A model generated the notes under the pieces. The model had not been told where the DNA came from. It saw nothing but the letters and a program-made list of their open reading frames with translations, and ran no database searches. From contig CAYZPW010000069.1 of NCBI GenBank assembly GCA_964480475.1, forward strand, positions 1-20,304: a stretch of 20,304 bases of DNA, written 5' to 3'. Shown here in pieces: positions 15,221-20,304 of this stretch. The first letter of the stretch is position 1; every line of letters starts with the position of its first letter. The stretch is from CAYZPW01 sp964480475 (GTDB lineage Bacteria; B130-G9). The position numbers and the translations under genes are program-made.

Positions 15221-16385
15221 TACCCGAGACCCTTGATGCGATAGGCCTTGCTCTTAACCTCAGTTATGCGAATAGCGAAGTTCGATTCGACCACAACGAC
15301 CTCGCCCTTGGCGATGACGAGGTCCTCGTTCACGACGAGTTCGACCGGTGCATCGACGGACTTGTTAAGCTCTATGATCGAGCCGGCGCCGAGCTGGAGA
15401 AGGTCCTTTATGTGCATCTGCGTCTCGCCGAATCTGACGTGGACAGGCATCTCCATATCCATGATGACGTTGAGCCGCTCATCAATCTCCGCCTCCGCTG
15501 ATGTTATGGCGGACAAGTCGGCCTCTGCCGCGACCTCGGAGGGTTCCNNNNNNNNNNNNNNNNNNNNNNNNNNNNNNNNNNNNNNNNNNNNNNNNNNNNN
15601 NNNNNNNNNNNNNNNNNNNNNNNNNNNNNNNNNNNNNNNNNNNNNNNCTCGGAGGGTTCCGGCTCGGAGGGTTCCGGCTCGGAGGGTTCCGACTCAAGCC
15701 CGGGCGCTGGGCCCTCCGGTTCCTCGGCCTGGCTCTCATCGATTGCATCGTCAATCGAAGGTGCTTCAGGCGCCTCAGAAGCGGCGGCGAGCTGTTCAAC
15801 AGCGGACGCTGAATAGAGGAAGAAAACGGCCCCTTCAAGCTTATCGGCCACGGAGACTCCGAGCTCCGCGCAGAACGCGTCACCATCAGGAATTAACTCC
15901 GATAGCTCTTGAGATTCCTTGTCAAACGCGGTGAACGTGCCCGTGCTGACTGTGCTTCCCACAACCTCCGAGAGGCTCAGGTTCACCTTCCCGCATATCT
16001 GGTTGACCAGCTCGAGAAACGAGTCCATCGAATCGGCAGAAAGCCCTTCGTCCTCACCCTCCAAAGGCGCGCCAAGAACAGTCTCGACCAGAACTTTTGC
16101 CGTGTCATTCTTGGCAATAAAGAAGGAGGCCCCTTCAATCCCCTTGGAGAAGGTTGTATGGGCGAGGCAGATGGCCGCCGGGTCGATGGCAGCGGCGAGT
16201 TCTTCCTTCGAGAAAGAGGCCATCCTGGGCTCCGAGACCTCTATCTCTGCGCCCAGTATTATTCCAAGCGTCTCCTTGAGCACATCCGGCAGCTTCTGGA
16301 AGACGCCGGAAACCACATCATACTGCGGCCCAAGCTCTCCTTCCGGCGCTAACGGCAACGTCAAGAACGCTGCATCTTCGGTCAT
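15220..16385 (-). CDS. fliY: Flagellar motor switch protein FliY (CheC-like plus FliN domain), interrupted by scaffold gap
   Basis: Residues 1-200 form a CheC/CheX-like domain; DSFLELVN (121-128) fits the D/S-x3-E-x2-N active-site motif of the CheY-P phosphatases, while the equivalent first-half site, DVLKETLG (34-41), has Gly for Asn. A Pro/Glu/Ser linker of EPSEP repeats follows, cut by 100 N. Beyond the gap comes a full FliN/SpoA domain: VIMDMEMPVHVRFGE, DLLQLGAGSIIELNK, NEDLVIAKGEVVVVESNFAIRI. Such a fusion is FliY, a C-ring switch protein. As assembled, the halves are in different frames, but the flanking repeat reads in frame if the gap length is 15k+2, so I treat them as one gene. ATG at 16385 follows a GGGA; a GTG at 16397 is possible. 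The FliM-like CheY-binding N-terminal peptide is not seen. Confidence 0.92.
15485..15517 (-). repeat. Dispersed repeat, copy inside fliY coding sequence
   Basis: This 33-bp copy is translated as LSAITSAEAE plus flanks and joins the acidic linker to the FliN domain. It differs at only 3 positions from the copy before dinG. Confidence 0.8.
15535..15690 (-). repeat. 15-bp tandem repeat coding for the EPSEP linker
   Basis: The + strand unit GGCTCGGAGGGTTCC occurs twice in full (15661-15675, 15676-15690), with 13-bp partial units touching both edges of the N gap (15535-15547, 15648-15660). On the - strand it codes for EPSEP. Copy number is unknown because the gap lies inside it. Confidence 0.9.
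15548..15647. other. Assembly gap (100 N)
   Basis: Exactly 100 N, the usual placeholder for a gap of unknown size. Identical repeat units on both sides show that the assembler failed in the tandem repeat. Confidence 0.98.
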
Positions 16386-16428
16386 TTCAAGTCCCACTTT
16401 TGCCGCGAGCCGTCTTCCGCTGCTCCGG

Positions 16429-16463
16429 TTCAGCCGACATAGCTCGCCACGCGGCGAACGAAG
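16429..16463. repeat. Dispersed palindromic repeat, copy between fliM and fliY
   Basis: TTCAGCCGACATAGC followed by TCGCCACGCGGCGAACGAAG. The left arm matches copy 1 at all but one base; the right arm is diverged. It lies in the 143-bp gap between fliM and fliY; I see no clear promoter or other feature there. Confidence 0.65.
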
Positions 16464-16528
16464 TCTGCTATCAAACAGAGCCTGCTATCTTTGCTCCCAT
16501 CGATCATCACATTCTCGTCAAGTGTCTT

Positions 16529-17596
16529 TCAATCGGCGGATTCAGGCTGTTTCTTACTCTTTGCCGACGTCCCCGATTTCGCCATTCCCGAGGCCTCAGA
16601 CGGGGGCAATCTGCGCCTCTCGATTCTTGAGACTATCTTAACCGCTCTCTTGTGGGCATGCTCCCCAACCGACGCAATGAACTTCGGCACACCGTTGACC
16701 TCAACTGTCAAAGGAGTATATGTGCGGTTCTCAAGAATCACAACGTCCCCCTCCTCAAGATCGACCACGTCCTTGACTACGAGCTTGCTCTTGCCCAAGG
16801 AAACCGTAACCGGCAGAGGGATTTCATTCAGCAACTCATCGATCCATAGTCCGACCTCCTCCGGACGACTTAAGGCAGAGACAGAATACCAATCCTGCGT
16901 GAATCGATGTATCTCTGGCTCAAGCATCCTAGATGGGACGCAAAGGTTCATCATCCCCGACAGTTCAGAGAACTTGATCTCGAACGTCACCAAGACTACC
17001 GGCTCATTAGGAGCGGCTATCTGAATCAGCTGTGGGCTAGTCTCGCTTTCAACCACTGCTATCTTAACGTCAATTGCCTGAGCCCACGCCTCTTGCAGGT
17101 CTTGTAGCGCCCGCTTGATCACGCCATCTATTATCCTGTATTCGATGTCACTTATCTCGCGTATCTCAGCAAGTGGCTGCCCGGGCCCACCCAGGAGCTT
17201 ATCTACTATGGGAAAAACGATTGAGGGGTTGATCTCGAGCGCCGCGTTACCCTCAAGAGGCGCCATGCTAAGCACACTCAGGCACGTGGGGTCAGGCAGA
17301 GACATCAAAAACTCAAAATACGTGAACTGGTCAACGGAGACCAAGTTGACCTCGGACATCGTCCTCAGATAGGCCGAAAATGACGCGGAGCAGCTTCTCG
17401 CAAACCTATCGTGGATGAGGTGCAGCGAACGGATGTTATCCTTTGAAAGCCGATCGGGGCGCTTGAAGTCGTAAAGCTGGGCTTTTTTGCCGGACTTCCT
17501 GTCCGCGCCCTTTGGCCCGGCTTGGCCCCCCGCTAGCTCTTCCGGGGCCTGCGTAAGAAGCGCATCAATCTCTTCCTGCGACAACAACCGAGGCAT
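16529..17596 (-). CDS. fliM: Flagellar motor switch protein FliM
   Basis: A 355-residue C-ring protein. The CheY-P binding peptide LSQEEIDALL is at residues 5-14. The conserved YDFKRPDRLSKDNIRSLHLI (42-61) opens the CheC-like middle domain, with GGPG at 136-139 for FliG contact. The C-terminal SpoA domain (about 252-325; LPVTVSLGKSKLVVKDVVDL, GDVVILENR) pairs with the FliN part of FliY. The tail is longer and more basic than usual. The ATG has AGGGA upstream and starts 2 bp after the stop of the small membrane protein, so they share a transcript. Together with FliY it sets the direction of rotation in response to CheY-P. Confidence 0.97.
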   Translation of the reverse strand: MPRLLSQEEIDALLTQAPEELAGGQAGPKGADRKSGKKAQLYDFKRPDRLSKDNIRSLHLIHDRFARSCSASFSAYLRTMSEVNLVSVDQFTYFEFLMSLPDPTCLSVLSMAPLEGNAALEINPSIVFPIVDKLLGGPGQPLAEIREISDIEYRIIDGVIKRALQDLQEAWAQAIDVKIAVVESETSPQLIQIAAPNEPVVLVTFEIKFSELSGMMNLCVPSRMLEPEIHRFTQDWYSVSALSRPEEVGLWIDELLNEIPLPVTVSLGKSKLVVKDVVDLEEGDVVILENRTYTPLTVEVNGVPKFIASVGEHAHKRAVKIVSRIERRRLPPSEASGMAKSGTSAKSKKQPESAD

Positions 17597-17598
17597 TC

Positions 17599-18009
17599 TT
17601 AAATATCCCTACGTTGCGTGCTCTTGGGCAACACGCTTGCAGGACTAGCCTGGTTTTCGTCAACCACGTTGTCTTCAGAGCGCGCGTGGTTAGCCTTCGC
17701 ATCTTCCACTTTAGCAACCTTCTTTCGCTCAATTGCCGCCAGCCGTCTGTAAGCTGACCGAAAATGCCAGTTCATGGCAAATGCACAGCACCATCCAAGG
17801 AGCCAAAAGATCAGAATCGACGTTACCAGCGAACGGCAGAGCTCGATAATGCTTCTTTGCTGGGAGATGGAAAACACAAGGACGATCAGCCCCGCAACTG
17901 CCGCCAACAGTGCACCCATCCTGCCCTGAGCTAGCCTAATCGGCGGCCTCCCGCGCGACCAATCCCGCGGTCCTTCAGTTTCCAGCCTCTGGTTATCGCG
18001 TGCACTCAT
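17599..18009 (-). CDS. Small two-helix membrane protein of the flagellar operon, unknown
   Basis: I do not recognise this 136-residue protein. It has a basic, hydrophilic start (1-30), two membrane helices (about 32-49, ALLAAVAGLIVLVFSIS; and 61-80, with LIFWLLGWCCAFAM), a basic segment after helix 2 (HFRSAYRRLAAIERKK) and a charged, disordered-looking tail. By the positive-inside rule both ends are probably in the cytoplasm. The ATG at 18009 has GGAGG 5 bp upstream and lies inside the last codons of flhG (17-bp overlap); an open frame further upstream has no such site. Tight packing between flhG and fliM points to a flagellar role, perhaps in assembly or placement at the membrane, but that is inference. 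Confidence 0.8.
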   Translation of the reverse strand: MSARDNQRLETEGPRDWSRGRPPIRLAQGRMGALLAAVAGLIVLVFSISQQRSIIELCRSLVTSILIFWLLGWCCAFAMNWHFRSAYRRLAAIERKKVAKVEDAKANHARSEDNVVDENQASPASVLPKSTQRRDI

Positions 18010-18943
18010 CGTCGCCTCCACTAAGCATACGACTGAAAAAGCCTGATATCCCGCCTCCGAGCTGGTCTTCATTGTTATCAAGACGGTCGATCGTCCGTGC
18101 CAGTTTGCGTATCGCGATGCTGAATTGGGAGTTGGGAAACTCAGTCAGGCTCGGCTTACGAATCTTGACCGCATCTTTAAGACGCGGATCAAGTGGGACC
18201 GACCCTAAGTAAACGAGCTGTTTGTCCAGGAACCTCTCTGCAACTGTCTGCAAATTCTTGAAAACAGTCAGTCCCTGCTCATCGGAAACGACACAGTTGG
18301 CCACCACGTAAACGCTTGCGTCAGGCCGACGGGACACAAGGGTCTTGATGACCGCGTAAGCGTCGAGCACCGCAGTCGGTTCTGGTTCAGCCACGATGAT
18401 AACTTCGCCAGCCGACAGAAGAATGCCTGCGACGCCCGCGGCTATCCCCGCCGCAGTGTCTATTAGGAACACATCAACTTGCTCATCATAGCCGAGCACC
18501 TCATCCAAGAGGCCCGTGACCTGCGATTGTGTGAGGTCGGCCAGCGCGCGTATCCCAGACCCCGCCGGAACCAGCCTCAGTCCTTCCGGGCCTTCAATGA
18601 TAATATCCCCGATGGTAGCTTCCCCAGAAACGACGTCGCGGATGTTTCTCTCGGCCGAGAGCCCTAACACAACGTCGAGATTCGCCAGACCGAAATCCGC
18701 ATCAAGCAGCATTACTCGCTTGCCAGAAATTGCGTACGAAACCGCCAGATTCGCCGTAATAACTGTCTTGCCGACGCCGCCCTTCCCGCTTGTTACCGCT
18801 ATCACCCTTGCGCCGGGGCGTTCTGCCCGCTCCGCCACAAGCGCTCCGGCAAGAGGCCCGGTGGCTAAGCTCGCGTCGTGCGCCGCGGACTTTCGACGTT
18901 CGTGCGCCACAAGTTGACGCAGCTTGAGGGCCTGGTCGTTCAT
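17993..18943 (-). CDS. flhG: MinD-like ATPase FlhG (FleN/YlxH)
   Basis: A 316-residue member of the ParA/MinD family that controls flagellar number with FlhF. NDQALKLR (2-9) holds the DQAxxLR motif that in known FlhG proteins stimulates FlhF GTPase. The deviant Walker A is SGKGGVGKT (52-60); switch I region DADFGLANLDVVLGL (81-95); Walker B FLIDTAAG (159-166). The C-terminus ends with GISGFFSRMLSGG, a likely amphipathic membrane-binding helix. ATG at 18943 is preferred: its A is the last base of the flhF stop (TGATG) and GAGGG lies 7 bp before it. GTG at 18946 is a less likely alternative. Gene order flhF-flhG is the usual one. Confidence 0.97.
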   Translation of the reverse strand: MNDQALKLRQLVAHERRKSAAHDASLATGPLAGALVAERAERPGARVIAVTSGKGGVGKTVITANLAVSYAISGKRVMLLDADFGLANLDVVLGLSAERNIRDVVSGEATIGDIIIEGPEGLRLVPAGSGIRALADLTQSQVTGLLDEVLGYDEQVDVFLIDTAAGIAAGVAGILLSAGEVIIVAEPEPTAVLDAYAVIKTLVSRRPDASVYVVANCVVSDEQGLTVFKNLQTVAERFLDKQLVYLGSVPLDPRLKDAVKIRKPSLTEFPNSQFSIAIRKLARTIDRLDNNEDQLGGGISGFFSRMLSGGDDECTR

Positions 18944-20253
18944 CACTTGGCCCTCGTACCCGAGGCGCCGGACGCCTTCTTTTGGAAAGCATTTGTCAAA
19001 ATGACTTCCACAATACGACCCGCCTCAGCCACCTCAATATCATCGGGGACGCTCTGGCCTGTCGTGAGATAACTGGCCGGCTTCTGCGTCCACAGAATCT
19101 CATTTAGTATCCCACCGAAGCTATTGCACTCGTCGAGCTTGGTGAAGATGACGTAATCGGTAGGCACTTTTCCAAACTCTCGAGTGATTTCCACCAAGTC
19201 CCTATTCTTCGTTGCGCCGCTCAAGAGCAGGTGCACTTGGTAATACATATCGTCGCGCCCACCGACGAAGTTTAATAGCTCCGCCATCTTAGCCTTGTCC
19301 TTTTGGCTTCTCCCACCCGTGTCGATGAGCACAAGGTCCATGCTGCTGTAATCCGAAACGAACCGCCGCAGCTGTTCCGGGGTGTTGGCGACCTTGAGGG
19401 GCAGCTCGAGGATGTTCGCGTAGGTCCTGAGCTGCTCTACTGCCCCTATTCGGAACGTATCTATCGTCAAGAGACCGACCTTCTTCTTTCTGAACATAGA
19501 GTATTGGGCGGCGATTTTGGCAAGCGTAGTCGTCTTGCCAACACCGGTCGGGCCGATAAGGACAACGGTTTTAGGACCTGATTTTAGAAGCTCTATCGGC
19601 CCCGATACCAGCGTCTGGCGCTTCATCACGTCAAAGAGCACCTTGAGCGATTCCTTTTCGTCAATCTTTGGGCACTTCGCAAGCTCCCTTGACGTTATCG
19701 CAATCAGTTTCGTCGCCAACCTGTGATCGACATCCGAGCGCTTCAACCGGCGAAACAGCGCACCCAAAATCGGGCCATAGTCATTGACGGTCTGCTCTGC
19801 CCATTGGTCCGTTGCGAACTCAACCAAATCCTTCAGTTCAACTATCTCTTCCTTGATGCTCTCGATCGCCTGCGCCGGATGTTGTCCCCCCAATAGCGCA
19901 AGCTCGCTTTTGAGCTGATCGACCTGACTCTGGAGCGAGGCCACCATGTCGGAGTCTCGAGCGGACTTCGCCATAGTGCCTCCTTCGCCATAGTAGCTCG
20001 AAGAGCTACGGCGGCTGAAAGCCCTGGCTCCGTCGGCTGAACCCGCCCCGACGGGCGCCGCATCTTGATTGGGGGTTCTCACTTGCACCACGTCGGAGGC
20101 AGCGCTCACCTCAATGAGTGTCTTCAATCTGCCGAACTTGTCCTTTCTATTGATGCGGCGTGTCGAGAGAACGAAAGCGTTGGGCCCGAGCTCGTCCCGG
20201 ATATTCCTGAGGGCCGTTTTCATGTTCTCGGCCTCGTATCGCCTGACGCGCAA
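18943..20253 (-). CDS. flhF: SRP-type GTPase FlhF, flagellar placement
   Basis: A 436-residue SRP-family GTPase that sets flagellar position. The N-terminal B domain has the typical MKTALRNIRDELGPNAFVLS (11-30). Residues about 71-96 are a Ser/Arg-rich insert coded by dispersed repeats. A coiled-coil stretch (103-145) leads to the NG domain: GPTGVGKTTT (234-243), DTFRIGAVEQL (265-275), DTGG (311-314), TKLDE (371-375) and the closing TTGQSVPDDIE (397-407). All GTP-binding motifs are intact. The start is TTG with AGGGAG 8 bp upstream; the repeat at the window end lies directly before it. FlhA would be expected upstream, outside the window. Confidence 0.97.
   Translation of the reverse strand: MRVRRYEAENMKTALRNIRDELGPNAFVLSTRRINRKDKFGRLKTLIEVSAASDVVQVRTPNQDAAPVGAGSADGARAFSRRSSSSYYGEGGTMAKSARDSDMVASLQSQVDQLKSELALLGGQHPAQAIESIKEEIVELKDLVEFATDQWAEQTVNDYGPILGALFRRLKRSDVDHRLATKLIAITSRELAKCPKIDEKESLKVLFDVMKRQTLVSGPIELLKSGPKTVVLIGPTGVGKTTTLAKIAAQYSMFRKKKVGLLTIDTFRIGAVEQLRTYANILELPLKVANTPEQLRRFVSDYSSMDLVLIDTGGRSQKDKAKMAELLNFVGGRDDMYYQVHLLLSGATKNRDLVEITREFGKVPTDYVIFTKLDECNSFGGILNEILWTQKPASYLTTGQSVPDDIEVAEAGRIVEVILTNAFQKKASGASGTRAK
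19966..20041. repeat. Dispersed palindromic repeat array inside flhF
   Basis: A complete copy spans 19983-20019, with a perfect hairpin centre GTAGCTC GAA GAGCTAC and outer arms CTTCGCC and GGCGGCTGAA. A left half-copy (CTTCGCCATAGTGCC, 19966-19980) and a right half-copy (GGCTCCGTCGGCTGAA, 20026-20041) flank it. All are translated in frame as the Ser/Arg-rich insert of FlhF. Confidence 0.8.
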
Positions 20254-20267
20254 AATAGTCGCTCCCT

Positions 20268-20304
20268 TTCAGCCGACGTAGCCGCCGCCAGGGTTATGGC
20301 GGAC
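20268..20304. repeat. Dispersed palindromic repeat at window end, upstream of flhF
   Basis: TTCAGCCGACGTAGCC, a GC-rich centre, then GGGTTATGGCGGAC to the last base; it may continue beyond the window. It combines the left arm of copy 1 with the TATGGCGGAC arm of the dinG copy, which shows that the two variants are one family. The flhF Shine-Dalgarno sequence abuts it. Confidence 0.75.

Noticed and set aside
15220..15516. A separate short fliN gene starting at TTG 15516
   Set aside because: The TTG lies inside the dispersed repeat and the frame stays open upstream through EPSE into the gap, matching the linker on the other side; there is no ribosome site.
15535..15690. CRISPR array
   Set aside because: The 15-bp repeats are directly abutting, in frame and code for a linker; there are no spacers.

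Overview
The window is a stretch of bacterial chromosome of moderately high GC, densely coded, from an organism that cannot be named from sequence alone. Several features point to a motile bacterium with a Gram-negative type envelope: a polar-type flagellar number/placement pair (FlhF, FlhG), flagellar switch proteins FliM and FliY, two lipopolysaccharide-type glycosyltransferases, a TatA translocase subunit, and large exported beta-propeller and FN3 proteins. The scaffold gap of 100 N and the dispersed palindromic repeats fit a metagenome-assembled genome of a poorly sampled phylum; that is inference.

Left part (1-4.9 kb, + strand): a REP-like double hairpin, then two exported FG-GAP/VCBS propeller proteins and a class I methyltransferase that carries a lipoprotein-type signal. 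Middle (4.9-8.7 kb, - strand): endonuclease V, a large exported FN3 protein with a clear rho-independent terminator, and an RDD-family membrane protein. Then (8.9-10.8 kb, + strand) a pair of glycosyltransferases (GT2 then GT4), probably for an outer polysaccharide or LPS core; the first may be read from a leaderless mRNA.

Right part (10.9-20.3 kb, all - strand, read right to left): flhF - flhG - small two-TM protein - fliM - fliY - DinG-type helicase - HD phosphohydrolase - YwgA-like protein - tatA. The first four genes overlap or nearly touch, so they are one operon; FlhG carries the DQAxxLR motif that in the family stimulates the FlhF GTPase, and FliM and FliY build the C-ring switch. The HD phosphohydrolase and YwgA-like genes overlap by ATGA and match the ywfO-ywgA pairing known from Bacillus.

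The most unusual signal is a family of short palindromic repeats confined here to 10.8-20.3 kb. Copies lie between genes, but also inside coding sequence of flhF and fliY, and one copy supplies the Shine-Dalgarno sequence of the helicase gene. A second point is that the N gap falls inside a 15-bp tandem repeat coding for an acidic Pro/Ser linker of FliY; frame arithmetic shows that the two halves are one gene. No CRISPR array, transposase, tRNA or rRNA gene was seen.
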